Part shown: in pieces, positions 1 to 11,813 of the stretch
Layout of the letters: every line of letters begins with the position of its first letter
How positions within the stretch are numbered: position 1 is the first letter of the stretch
NCBI GenBank assembly: GCA_024138025.1
Contig: JAMXBD010002758.1
Coordinates: 62,001 to 126,000, forward strand
DNA length: 64,000 nucleotides
Source of the DNA: Combretum micranthum
Lineage: Eukaryota > Streptophyta > Magnoliopsida > Myrtales > Combretaceae
Reading direction: 5' to 3'
Notes under the pieces: generated by a model
The model's database searches: none
The model's input: only the letters and a program-made list of their open reading frames with translations
Told to the model about the DNA's origin: nothing
Translations under genes and position numbers: made by a program

Positions 1-1554
1 GATATTACTCAAATGAAAGCTTTTGCAATTTTATGAAGATTTCAATTGATTCTATATACACTCATGAAGACTTGAAAGTGGAAGATACATTTGTTAAAGT
101 TTAATACATAAAGACATTTTGACGAAGATAATTACAACTACAACTTTCCTATTTTTGTGGGATATCAAATGAACTGTTGAAGATTTATTCAACGTTTATC
201 AAGTCTTTCAAGATAAGATAAGGTCAATTATGGTGCTACAAATCAGGAACATTTATTTAAATTTGAAATCAATTTCAAGATAAGGAAGGACAAGATATCA
301 TCCAAAATATCAGAGGAAGCTTATCTGAATTCTCCAGCAGCAGATAGATTATGAATGTCGAAGGCATCAAGCTTATATACTTGAAGGAATTCAAATGAGA
401 AACACAAATAACATGTTGCAGAAAGAACATCCTCATGAATTTACTTGATCTAATCTTGAACACTTAAACTTTGTTGCAATTTTAATCTTTGCTCATTGCT
501 TTATTTAGTGAAGAAACCGTAGTGTGTCCTTCTTAGTTGTTTTACAAATAGACACTATAGTCAATGATAGCTTAAAGCTAAACTAGGGAGCCTGAGTAGG
601 GTGAATTGAGAACTATTTGTAATCAAGGTCTGATTGGATTAATGAAACATACACATATGGAATACAGGATCCTCAGCTTGGAGCTAGAATAGTAGATGTA
701 AGTACAAGGTCGAACTACTATATATTTTTTTTAACTTTGTGTATAATTTATTTACTATTTCAATTGATTAAATTGCATACATTACATTCATGCTTATTTA
801 ATCTGAGCAATCAAAGAGATCTTATTTTGTGCAAAAAAAGAAAAAAATTATTTAAAGTGCTAACCAATTCAACTCTCCTTCTTGGTTACTTAATTGGGAC
901 CAACAGACTCCAATGAGGTCTTCACACCAATATATTGATCACAAAAAAACAATGCTTAAATGAGCTACATCCAACAAATTTCAACTCAAATCTAAAGAAA
1001 TTACTTGAGAAATACTCTTTTACAAATTGCAAATTTCACTCAAGAGTACTACTCACTTTTCTCTCTTAAACAATAGCAAATTAAGGACAAGAGACAAAAT
1101 CAATAATTTGAGAGATTACAGGGGTTTGATAGTAATTACAAAGCTTAACTCCTAGTCTTCATTTGCCAAAACACCAGTACAAATATGCTCTCAATTTATC
1201 TTGCCCGTTGGAGGATTTACCCAAAGAAAAATGTTTGTAATTAATGCTTCAATGGCTATATTTCTACCACTCACCGTCTAAACACTATATTTGTATTGTT
1301 CGAATGCTACATGTATTTTATGTCATCTTCACAAGGTGCTCGTACCTCATTTGGAAACTTTGCATTAAAAAGGCCTATTATTCCGACGCCATGTATTACT
1401 ATCTAAATAGTAGTAATACAACGTCCACACCATTGCACTCAACAATTTAGTTGATGCAAGCTTAGCGTCCAGACGCTAAGTATCTAATGTGTTTCTTGTC
1501 TTCAATCATTAAAAATACAAAAACACATTTATCTAAAGGTAAGATCAAGACATA
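1..1554. other. AT-rich non-genic stretch
   Basis: I see no gene here. The short open frames are not conserved-looking and have no recognisable motif. The part from about 480 to 905 ends in a phrase (a run ending near gggaccaaca) that resembles the end of some plant Copia-type LTRs, but no primer-binding site follows it and no partner LTR is visible, so I leave it unassigned. The stretch ends at the target-site duplication of the solo LTR that begins at 1560. Confidence 0.5.
1461..1480. repeat. Perfect short inverted repeat
   Basis: Two 9-bp arms, CTTAGCGTC and GACGCTAAG, flank a 2-bp centre (CA). It lies 80 bp before the outer solo LTR. It is a possible DNA cruciform or a protein-binding palindrome, or chance. 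Confidence 0.5.
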
Positions 1555-2124
1555 ATTAGTGTCACGCCCCAAAGGGTACCCTAAACGTAACAGTCCGCCA
1601 CATGCTAAACGAGACTTAAGAATCACTACCATAGTCATTCAAAAATCTTGTATTAGAATGCAAGGTGTTCCCTTACGACAATAGAATACATATGCAGTTG
1701 GAGATAGATAGTTTTACTTGATAGAATAAGCGTAAAAACGTAAACCACAGATATCTCATGATCAATTACAAAATACTAAGGGGCATTCTCCTACTAAACA
1801 AAAGTCTAGATATTATCTTTTAAGTAAAACCCGCTCGTTTAAGGTTTATTATGAAATACTATATAGAACTAATTATAAACTTCTAAGGGAAAAACTCCTA
1901 GCTTCGCATTACCTGATTTGGCCAAGTCTGAGGACGCAGCCATATGTACAGGAACTACATCAAAAAGAAGCTATGGGGGTATAAGCTACGCTAGCTTAGT
2001 GATTTTCACTTCTAAAATTAAATACTTCAACAAGCAATATGTCAAGCAAGTTATATTAACAATCATATGAAATCCACAAGTACGTGAGCATACAATACAT
2101 AAGATTTTCCAGGAGTTCTATGTT

Positions 2125-2147
2125 GAATGAATTTACACCCTTCATTC
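2125..2147 (-). other. LTR hairpin, copy e (outer solo LTR)
   Basis: Stem GAATGAA / TTCATTC with a 9-nt loop, about 565 bp from the LTR 3' end. It is the same position as in the other large LTRs, but with a different stem sequence that still pairs fully (8 bp if the flanking T-A pair is counted). Confidence 0.6.
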
Positions 2148-2901
2148 AGGGTTAGGTGTTTCAGACCCATACAACCAAAGATTTCAATTTTTCTCATTTA
2201 TATAGTATATGATTCAGGTGCCCACTCACTCACTAATTTTGTAGTTGATACAAGTGCCTACACCATTTCCATTTTAATTCAGGCCATTCATGTCAACATT
2301 CGAGTTTTCCGGCCTACTCGTTGACTAGCTATTATGCCTTCTTCCCACAAAGGTATAATTGTCACACCCCATAGGGTACCCTAAACGTAACAGTCCGCCA
2401 CATGCCATATAAGATTCCCGAATTACCACCTTAGTCTTTCGAGAATCTCATATAGATGTAAGGCGTACCTTTACACAATAGAGTACAAGTCCGAATGGAG
2501 ATAAAAGCTTAATTTGGCATGCATGGGCAATAGGATATAATTCATGAACTAAATGAATATTACATAATTCTAAGGGGCATTCCCCGCAAAAGAATATTTA
2601 GCGGTTCATTACAGTCATCCAAGTCTTAGAAGTTTTCTATGGAAGTCTAATACAAAAAGAATTATAACTTCTAGGGAAAACTCCTAGCTTCTGTACCTGT
2701 TCAGCCGGGTCTCTTCGCCTAAGCCATAAATGCGTAAGCTGCAAAAGGAATGGTCTGTAGGGATGTAAGCTAACTAGCTTAGTGAGTGTAATCTCCCACA
2801 AAAAATTTATATCACAACAATTCAACCAAGTTATTAATCAAGCAAGTGTATGCATCAAACACATGAGTTCAACATACATATGACCAACGGAAATCATATG
2901 T

Positions 2902-2924
2902 GGATGGAATTGCGCCCTCCATCC
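2902..2924 (-). other. LTR hairpin, copy f (inner solo LTR)
   Basis: Stem GGATGGA / TCCATCC, 9-nt loop, about 540 bp from the LTR 3' end. Perfect pairing. Confidence 0.6.
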
Positions 2925-2961
2925 GGGTTAGCAGATTAACGAATCCTGCGGTACGACAATA

Positions 2962-3178
2962 TCCGTTTATGGCTCACGGCTAACCTACGATTATTCGATG
3001 TCGTTTATGGCTCACGGCTAACCTACGATTATTCGATGTCGTTTATGGTTCACGGCTAACCTATGATTATTCGATGTCGTTTATGGTTCACGACTAACCT
3101 ACGATTATTCGATGTCGTTTATGGTTCACGACTAACCTACGATTATTCGATGTCGTTTATGGTTCACGACTAACTACA
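2962..3178. repeat. 38-bp minisatellite, about 5.5 copies
   Basis: The unit, beginning cgtttatgg(c/t)tcacg, recurs every 38 bp (the same G at 2965, 3003, 3041, 3079, 3117 and 3155). Copies differ by a few C/T changes. It lies directly upstream, in LTR sense, of the hairpin at 2902-2924. A related array of similar period lies at the same place in both LTRs of element 1 (about 49680-49790 and 59845-59955). Confidence 0.9.
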
Positions 3179-5169
3179 AATGCTCATGCTCCATCCCTTG
3201 TGATATGCACATGTCAAATTATCATTTACTCAAGTAGTTGATTAAGCCAATTTACTCAGGCGATCAATCAATTTATCAGACAATCCATCATAGCTAACTA
3301 TACAATCAAAGTTTATCACCGGTTTCGATATTCTTAATTTGTTTCTCATATCAACAACAATCATATAATTTCCCAATAATCCCCATTATTCATATTCCAT
3401 TCAATTGACCTAATCCTAGTGCACTACTTTACAAGCACATACAATAAATGAATTGGGAAAAAAACTCACTCCGCCATCGGTACTCCGGTCTTCTAGTAGT
3501 AATAGTCCGGAGGTAACTCGTCCCCGTCCAGGGTTCACCTATTCATATAAGAAATTACCTAATAAGTATTCTATCATCTTAGGACACTAAGACTCTAAGG
3601 AAACTTAGTGAAATCGGAATTCGCGTCATTTCCGAAGTTCCGTTTTAAAAGGGCCATAACTTGGTCGTTTTAAGTCGGAATTTCGCAAATTATATACCGA
3701 TTCCTATCTACTTCGGAAGAGCTTTCCAAATATGAAGTTTAAATCAAGTTTTGAAAATATCTAAGCCTCGGAATTGAGGGATCAGATCTGTACAGTGGGT
3801 TTGTCAATTCCAAAAATGCGGTTTTCATGAATGCATTTGAGATTCCTAGTGTAATATGATGCTAAATGCAATGGAAATGATTTTCCTATCATGAATGTCA
3901 TGATGTGAACCTTAAGAAGTCTATGTTCTTATAACTTTTAGATTTAATGATTTTTTGAAAACAAACTTTCCTTAGAAACCATTTCCTCTCAATATTTAGT
4001 AAATGAGTTTATGACATTTGACCACATCTACATTTTACATGGATTTCCTTTGGAAAAACTCTACTTTAATTAAAGAATATTTGACCCCTATATTAGTTAT
4101 ATCCTAAGGCCTTTATTTCTTTAATAAAATTCACATTTATAAACTTTTAAGTGGGTCTTTTACTATGGGGTTTCCAAAAATCCGAATTTACACAAGTCCA
4201 TTTTCAAGTTGATTCCTTTAGGAAAAATATATTTTATACTTGAAACTTAAGTATCTATTATACCTATATCCTAAGGACTTCATTTATTTAAGAAAATATC
4301 ATTTTTGAAGTTGGAAAAATAGTGTTTTCTAACCCTTCATCCATTATTACGAATTTGGTTTTTCATAACTTTTAACTCAAAACTCTCATGGACTTCATCT
4401 CTTGTTTTCCACATTTTCTTTAGTAAAAACTCCTTTAGACTCATGAAAAATACCACTAATCATTATCTATTACCCATAGGCTTTATTTCTCTTATAAAAT
4501 ATAAGTTTAGAAGTTGTTAAAAGTGTTTTTGACCTTGGTTTTCAAAGTCATCCGAATTTTCAAAAGTCTTTTTCTTGTAAAGTACTTTTCTTTTTGACTT
4601 CATGGACCCATATATATATAGATCTATACACTAGAAAGTCATTTACTAAAGACAAAAGTGTTAAAGACTATTTATGCACATATGAACAAAATAATAATGA
4701 AACTATAAATGCCTACATGCTCATGAGTAACAAGATGATGGATCTACTTTATCAAAAGCTTAAATGAGTTTTAAAAACATAAAAACCATATTTTTATAAA
4801 AGATCCTTTGTTTAAAAGACTTTTTGATGGATAAAGTAAAGCTTTTGGTATAGAAACTCCTTTAAAAGATAGATCTACTTGAATGGTTCGGGATTTTTGT
4901 GTTGTTATCTCATTGTTCCTACTACAAGATCATGGGAACATGGAGTTGAGATAACCAAAAATCACTTAGCCATAACAAGTTTTATGAGTTGGAAGTAGTG
5001 GATCATAACTTACTTGAAGTGGATGGAAGATAGAAGAGAAAATGAGAAGTTGTGAGTGTTGTGTGGGGCTCAAAGTTTCGGCCACAAGGGAAAAGAGGAG
5101 AGAAGAGAGAGCTTTTGCACTTTAGAAATTTGGAAAGTGAAGAATGAGGAAAGAGAGAGAAAAGTTAGT

Positions 5170-5177
5170 TTATATAG
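5170..5177 (-). promoter_or_regulatory. LTR TATA box (inner solo LTR)
   Basis: TATATAAA on the minus strand, about 690 bp from the LTR start. Comparable TATA-like sites occur at 8024-8018 (minus), 18361-18368, 43584-43590, 47684-47691 and 57850-57857. The shared position supports a core promoter, although each motif alone is weak. Confidence 0.45.
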
Positions 5178-5264
5178 AAGGTGAATTAGGTTAAATGAAG
5201 AGGAGATTTTTCAAATTGGACAAGGGGAGGGGGGGGCCATGTAGCGCCGGTTTGAGCCTTGCAA

Positions 5265-5307
<43 letters not shown>
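5265..5307 (+). repeat. Poly-G run of 43 nt
   Basis: An uninterrupted G run inside the inner solo LTR. The length may be inexact because such runs assemble poorly. Confidence 0.8.
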
Positions 5308-5309
<2 letters not shown>

Positions 5310-8300
5310 GTCATAACTTGTAAGAGTGAAGTGACAAAAGGTTATGGAAGAAGGAAGAGATGTGATTGATGGTAAGAGTTGGATTTGTAGGGTAGGCTAA
5401 AAAAGTAGACTAGGTAGTGTAGGTGTACTTTATGAATAGTAATGAATAGTTGACAAGACAATTTAATTTCCGGTAGTAATGAAATACGAATAAAAAGGCT
5501 ATAACTGTATTTTTCATAAACCGGAAAATTATGAAAAATATATTTTTGAAATCCTTATTTTATTTCGGTTCTAATGAGTACTCATAAGAATATTTTTGAA
5601 ATTCTAGTTTCGGGGCACGTTTTTCTATAATGGGTCTCGGGATGACCCGGAATTGAAATTTTCTTGAAATCAAATATTTTCTTAGTTTGAAATATATTCA
5701 AGAATTATAATCAAAAGTAAATTTTCTTAGAAAAGTTTATTAATTGGAAACCGAGGAAAAGCCGGAATTAGGGTTCCTAGTTCTCACTCCAGGCTTGAGC
5801 TATTCCGGTTTAGGGTTTTGGGTTTCCGGTTCTAGGGTTATCTTAGCTACTTGAAAAACCGGGGTTTACAATAATAACAAATGTAATGTGACTTAACATA
5901 TGGTATGCAATGTCAATTTAATTATAAGATCATGGCATATTATTTAAGCGAATTATAAGCGATCATAGATATTGCAGACACTTCAATTCTATACTAAATC
6001 ATATAAATATTTATAACAATTCCCATTTTGATATTCTTATCATTAATTCAATCAAACAGAATTCACATGCACATTTCAATTTTATCTTGTCCTAGTTCTA
6101 ATGCCACTATTATTACAAGCACAATCAATAGCATGTAATTTAAAAATAGTGAACTAACTCACTCGGCCATGGGCACGGTCTCTAATGGTAGCGATCCAGA
6201 AACAAGAATTTTCCCCGATTCAAAACACCTAAATGAAAGAAATACCCGAATAAGTATTTCATACCATAACTAATTCTAACTTATTAAATAAAACTCTTGA
6301 GTTCGTAATTTTTGTGGTAGATAGAAATTCCAACATAAAATGGCCATAACTTGGTCATTTTTACTCGAAATTTCACAAATAAGCTATCGATTTCTATATA
6401 CTTCGAAAGATCTATCTATTTATGATGTTATTCTTAAGTTTTGAAAATGTTTAGGTCTTGTAATGGTCGAATCAAATCTGATCATTAGCCAAAACTTGCA
6501 TTTCTGAAATTGTTTTATGAAATTTGCATTATTTCTATCAAGTATATTATATGTGCATGCATTATCTACAAGTTATTATCATGAAAGAAATGATATGAGC
6601 CATCTATATGTATTTCCTTAATGAATTTTGATCAAAAGAACTTTTAGAAAACTTTTACTTTGCAACAATGTCAAGAACACTTGTTTGAGAAAAATAACTT
6701 TTCCTCTTTGAAAATCATCTATAATTTTACTAAGATAAGGTCTTGATGACCTATATATCTAATACCTTTATGATCTTAATAAAATCCTCCATTTAAAGGT
6801 TGGGAAATAGATGTTTAAATGTGGGTTTTACCTAGTGATGAATTTTACACAATTTTAGGAAATGAAAATATGGTTTGATCCTAGTTTGGAAACCTTTCCT
6901 TTATTTTAGGTTTATGCTTTGATAAAACATATTTACTCTTATAAAAATCAAGTATTTATTACATCGATTCCCTAAGGCTTCTATATTTTTATTAAAATCC
7001 TCGTTTTGATATTTGAAAATAGGTGTTTAAATGGGGATCATTTTTAGATCCGAATTTTGGGAAATTGTTTTTGAGATTATTTCTTGTGAAAAACTCATTT
7101 AATCTTCCTAAAATTAAGTCCTAATCAAACCTACTCTCTAAGGCTTCCATCTTTCTCATAAAACTCTTATTTTAGGGTTAGAAAATAAGTGTTTTCTTGA
7201 CATTTCCCCCTAGTTACGAATTTCAAAATTTTTGTTGGTATTGAGACATAGCTCTAACTTAACTTTTGTAGTCCTTTTCTTATTTTGAAAATTTCACTTA
7301 GTAAAACTAAGCTCATCTTATGAAAATCACTCATTTATGATACGTATCACCTAAGTACATATAAGATCTTCATTTTGGAGTTGGAAAATAGGTTTTCTAA
7401 ATGGTTGTTTCTTAAGATCCAAATTTTAAAAATCACTTTTTGATAGAAACAAAACGGATCTTGAGTTTTGGCAACACCTTCATCAAGACTATCATATTGC
7501 AAATCCTTTATGTATGTAAAACAAGTAACTATGGCATTTTAAGTACTTTAAACAAATAGATCTACTATACTACTCATGTTATGGATGTAAATGCAACCTA
7601 AACAATATGTAGATGAGAGTAATAATGAGAATATATGCACAAAATTTCTATAAGAGCAATATATAACAATAATATAGAAAAATACTAGTAAATCAACTTT
7701 AATAACAAGATCTATACATTGTGATGGCAAGAATATCATGTTTTAGTGTTTGCACATCCCTAGCATAAAGCTCATGGGGATTTTTGGTGGAACCATATAT
7801 GTATGATCTTGCCATTACATGTTTTTATTATAGTAGGGTCAAGATCTATTACCTATTTAGTGTTTGGAGAAGGAAACTTGAAGAAAAAAAATTTATGTGT
7901 GTGTGTAAAAGAAAGCTTACGGTAACGAGGGAGGAGAGGGAGAGAAAATTTGTTTTTTCCAAAGTTTGATTTGTGAGAAATGAGAAAAAGTGAAAAAGTG
8001 AAAGGTGAAAAAAGAGATTATATAGGAAAATAATTAGGGTTTTCATGTGATTATTTAATTGAAGAAAAATAAAAAAAAAATTATGGGCATATGGAGGGGG
8101 TTTCACGGTGGTTTAAGAGAGAGAAGAGAGAAGGAAGTGTATTGATTTGTTTTGTATAATAAAATTCAAATTTAATAAATAATTTAAGTAGTAAAAGTTG
8201 TATTGGAAAAGAAAATGTAAGGAAGATAATGTCAGAATATAAAAATAGGTTGTAAGGATGTAAAAATAGGGTGTGGGTGGTTGTACTTGATGAACAGTGT

Positions 8301-8737
8301 AAAAAAAATTAAAAAGTTGATTAGACAATTAAATTACTAGTAGTAATGAAAATACGATAAAGGCTATAACTGTAATTTTTATAACCCGAAAAATTATTAT
8401 AATTATATTTTTGAATTCCTTATTAAATTTTGGTTCTAACGAGTTCTATATATTATTTTTCTATTTTTGAGTCTCAGGGACCGGTTTTCAAGAACAGATC
8501 CCGATCGAGTCTTAAGCGAATGAATTGCTTTGAATTCTGACTTTTTATGTTTTGATAAATTATTTAGGGCTATATTCTAGAGCTAACTCATATTTATTGT
8601 TCTGAGGTTTCATTCTCGAGATTGCCGGACATAGGATTTCCAAGTCCAACTGGTCCAGGGGTATTCTTTTAGGGTTTCAATTTTCGGTTCTAATCTCCGA
8701 AACCGAATTCAGATTGCTAAGAAAACGATGGCTTACA

Positions 8738-9480
8738 CTTAGTGTATTTCAATGACCTTGTTTAATTTTCAAGAAATTAATCTTTACAATATTTGTCTCA
8801 CGATAATGATGCATTAATTTTGATTCAATATATTTTATATTATTGTCAAATCTAAAGTATGTGACACCCATGGATCTATAATATCGCTTCCCTGATATGC
8901 AATGCAGTGATGATAATCATATAGTTACTTTCATTTAATTTGTATTTGTGTAATTTTTTAAAGTAAATTAATAAACACAGAATTATCTCGACTGAAACAA
9001 TAACATATTCCCAAAAAAAAAAATTCTAAACAAATTGAATTCCTTGTCCTTCCTAATAAACATCACCCACCTTCTTTATCTATTGTGATGGGTACTTTAC
9101 AATCATACCAAAATCCGCCCGTAAAGTTGCATCCACAGTTTGGAACAAATTACAGCATTAACAACCCTCCATCTTTAAGAGCTTCACTTGTTATGTTAAG
9201 TTCTTGTTATAATCCCATGTATTTTGCTTTCAGTTCATCGTTGCTAGTAAAGTCCTTCTTTTGTTGATCTTTGAAGAATAGTAAACAAGTTTATGCTTAA
9301 AGACAAATTAAAAGAAGTTATAGCATCTTAAACAAATTGCAGAATATAAAAATATATCTCCCATGCCTATCACTTGGTACTTTTATCCTATTTGCCAAAA
9401 TATTTCCAAATAGATCAATGCATCAAATTGTCATATATAGCCTCGTTTATTTTAGGAAAAACATTTTTCATATTTTTATT
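8738..9480. repeat. Remnant of a duplicated SDR-gene 3' flank (unit 0)
   Basis: From about 9040 to 9470 this matches, with scattered changes, the downstream flank of the SDR gene in unit B (about 42000-42440): the same order of phrases runs from ccttcctaataaac through aagagcttcact to gacaaattaaaaga. No SDR exon remains to its left, where the outer solo LTR begins. It implies a third unit of the tandem duplication, of which only the downstream end survives. On the minus strand about 9045-9265 reads as a near-open frame that I could not identify. Confidence 0.6.
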
Positions 9481-9990
9481 TAAACCTGGGACATTCCTTG
9501 TGTAAGTCTAGACCTCAACAAGCTCAGTTGAGCCCATGTTCTCAATTTTAGTGATGCATTAGAGCATATTTTTGTTGATACACGTAAGCCCAATATATCT
9601 TTAACTAAAACGAGCCGAAATAGAAATGATCCAAGGTCTAAAAAGATTTAGAAAAGGCAACCCTATACCTTATAAAACTAATGTTAAACCTATAAAAATT
9701 AATTTATAAACATATTATACCTACTAAAAGTTTTATTTCTATTTTGTTGTTCTATTTTTTTCTTCTCTCTTTTTTTTTTTTGTGATTATAATTTTAATAT
9801 ATTGTTACTTTTATATTTTTTATATATTTTCTTTTTCTATTTATTTCTTTTAACATATTTATTATTGGCTTGCATCTAAACATTCCTAAATATTATTTGA
9901 TTTTAATTAATTTAATTTTTCGATTTTTACAATTTGTTTTAGTTTTCATTCTATTTTTCTACTTTTTAGTTTTTTTTCCCTAATTTTTTA
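9480..9990. other. AT-rich spacer
   Basis: I see only T-rich low-complexity DNA and no gene, repeat boundary or RNA. Confidence 0.5.
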
Positions 9991-10640
9991 AAGAGGACAA
10001 AAACAGAGTGTTAGACATTGGAAATTATCCTAGGGTGGATGGTACTTGAGCCCAACAAAGAGATCCTTATAGAACAAGATTTCCACGTAGCAAAAACCCC
10101 TTCCCTTGCAACATTCTCCTTGACAACAACCTTAATTTTACCAAAAGAATTGAAATCCTGGTTTGACCTAGCATTAGTTCCAATATCACCTCCAATACAT
10201 CACCCCTAATCTCCATTAAGAAATTATGTCTTGCATGAGAAGATTCATTTATTGTTGCTAATGGTTTTTGCCCCTTACCATTCTTAGATCCCCTAGTTTG
10301 TTTCCTCCTTCCTTTCATGGCAGCATGAATCCAAAGGCTTAATAGCCAGTCATAGTTTCAATCAACAAAAGGTTTCGCTTATCGGGCGATGAAGATTCCC
10401 CACCTATTTTAGTTTGCATTTTTCTGGAATTGTTTGCATAGCCACCATGAATTACAAATATCGTTGATGTAGCCATACCTTTCATACTTGTAAACAAATG
10501 AATGGAAGGACTTTGCATTCTACAAGATGGATTATTCCGTCAACAAATTCTCGAAGCCAGTGATTTAGATAAGTTTAACTCAATGCCATTCTTGCATATT
10601 TCCCCTTTTTAGAGTCCATTGTATTATAATCTATTTTGAT
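9990..10640 (-). pseudogene. LINE ORF1 (DUF4283/zinc-knuckle type) remnant
   Basis: On the minus strand near 10620-10450 broken frames give phrases typical of the plant LINE-1 type ORF1 protein: a KRGKYARMAL block, then VDGIIHLVE, then LPFIC followed by a degraded knuckle. In this family these form the end of the DUF4283 RNA-binding region and the CCHC knuckle. Further along (10318-10067) is a basic, glycine-rich open frame of 83 residues that would be the variable C-terminal part. Several stops and frameshifts break it, and no endonuclease or reverse transcriptase follows. It is a 5'-derived or rearranged fragment. Recognition rests on a short motif string. Confidence 0.5.
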
Positions 10641-11304
10641 AAGTTCTCCAATCATGAATCAATGACGTGTTAGATACCCTTGTTGTAGCAATTGATTGTC
10701 ACTCCAGGCAGCTTAATCTAAGCTGCAACGGGTAATATGTTCTCATGCTTAGTGATAAAAGGATGGTGACCAAGATTTAACTATTAGATAGTCACCTAAT
10801 AGGGTAAAACACATGTCTACAAATTATTTGAAAAAAAAAATACCTATAAAATTAGATAATTTTAATTACAAAATTACCAATGCTAAATCACATATTGAAA
10901 ATGCGATTCACAGTTTTATACAATAGTCGCATTTTAGACATGCTGATTCAGTTAAAAGTCATACAATATTAAATTGTATCCCCAACATTCGTTTGATATT
11001 GAAAAGTCAACTCAATAAATCGTCCTCCTTCATAAGTCCATTCCATCAACATTCGTTTGATTCAACAACGTCTATTCTTTCATTATTATTCACCGAGTGC
11101 TATTTAATATGTTTTAAATTCTCAAAATATTTAATTTTTTTAATCACAATCAATTCAATTTAACTCTCAGAAATATGTGAAATTTAAAAATAAATATGAT
11201 GCCAAGGTAGTTGGCACTACACACATCTCTCTTTTATTTTCCTTTTTTAATAAATTTTAGTAATTAATTTTTTTTCTAGTTCTAGGGTAAGAAAAGGGGA
11301 CAGA
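10640..11304. other. AT-rich spacer
   Basis: I see no gene or clear repeat. The homology of unit A with unit B begins near its right end. Confidence 0.5.
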
Positions 11305-11782
11305 GCTCCATTTTGGTCCCCATTGTTTTCATCTCGGATTTTAAGTGCCTAGTATCTCATTATAATTTTCTTAAAAGATAAGTAAAACTCAATTCAACAA
11401 AATCCCTTTTTACAGGTATGATGTATCATAATTTTGACAATAATAGTTGATACTTTACGCATAATGATTTTGGTATCAATTCAAAATAAGTAATTTTTTC
11501 CATAGATTTAGCGTATGTATATCTATCCCTATGTATAAATATCAATAGCAATCTCTTTTTAGACAAGTCCAAAAAAAAAAAAAAAAAAATCTCTTTTTAG
11601 ACGAAACAACGTGGATCACTGGAACGAAATCATCTAATGTTCGAGTGTTTGTCAAATTGGCGAAATTTCATATCGATATTCTTCAATGATTTGATAGGTT
11701 ATGCAGGTATATGCATAGAGTATATGTCCCTCTCATGCAAATTGTAAAAGAAACAAAAAATAAATAATAATAATAATAATAA

Positions 11783-11813
<31 letters not shown>

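Larger units (their letters stand above)
2360..5870 (-). mobile_element. Inner solo LTR nested in the outer solo LTR
   Basis: A minus-strand LTR of 3511 bp running from TGTAAACCCC (5870) to GGGGTGTGACA (2360). It has a perfect 5-bp target duplication ATAAT (2355-2359 and 5871-5875). The surrounding DNA is the outer LTR, and the pre-insertion sequence is recognisable from the relative at 45721-45770. It carries a 38-bp minisatellite (2962-3178), a long G run (5265-5307) and a minus-strand TATATAAA (5177-5170) about 690 bp from the LTR start. It inserted after the outer LTR and then lost its internal domain. Confidence 0.9.
1560..8737 (-). mobile_element. Solo LTR of a Ty3/gypsy chromovirus family, split by a nested LTR
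   Basis: Read on the minus strand it starts TGTAAGCC (8737) and ends GGGGCGTGACA (1560), the same termini as the plus-strand LTR at 42851. The flanks are ATTAG (1555-1559) and CTTAG (8738-8742), a 5-bp target duplication with one mismatch. The second solo LTR at 2360-5870 sits inside it. When that and its duplicated ATAAT are taken out, the two halves join in the same order as the uninterrupted relative at 45721-45780. Net length is about 3.66 kb. No internal domain remains, so LTR-LTR recombination is the likely origin. Confidence 0.85.

Noticed and set aside
480..910. Possible Copia LTR end
   Set aside because: Only a short phrase is familiar. There is no primer site, partner LTR, target duplication or coding region.
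2962..3178. Regularly spaced repeats that could look like a CRISPR array
   Set aside because: The 38-bp units are head-to-tail with no unique spacers, lie inside a plant LTR and have no cas genes nearby. It is a minisatellite.
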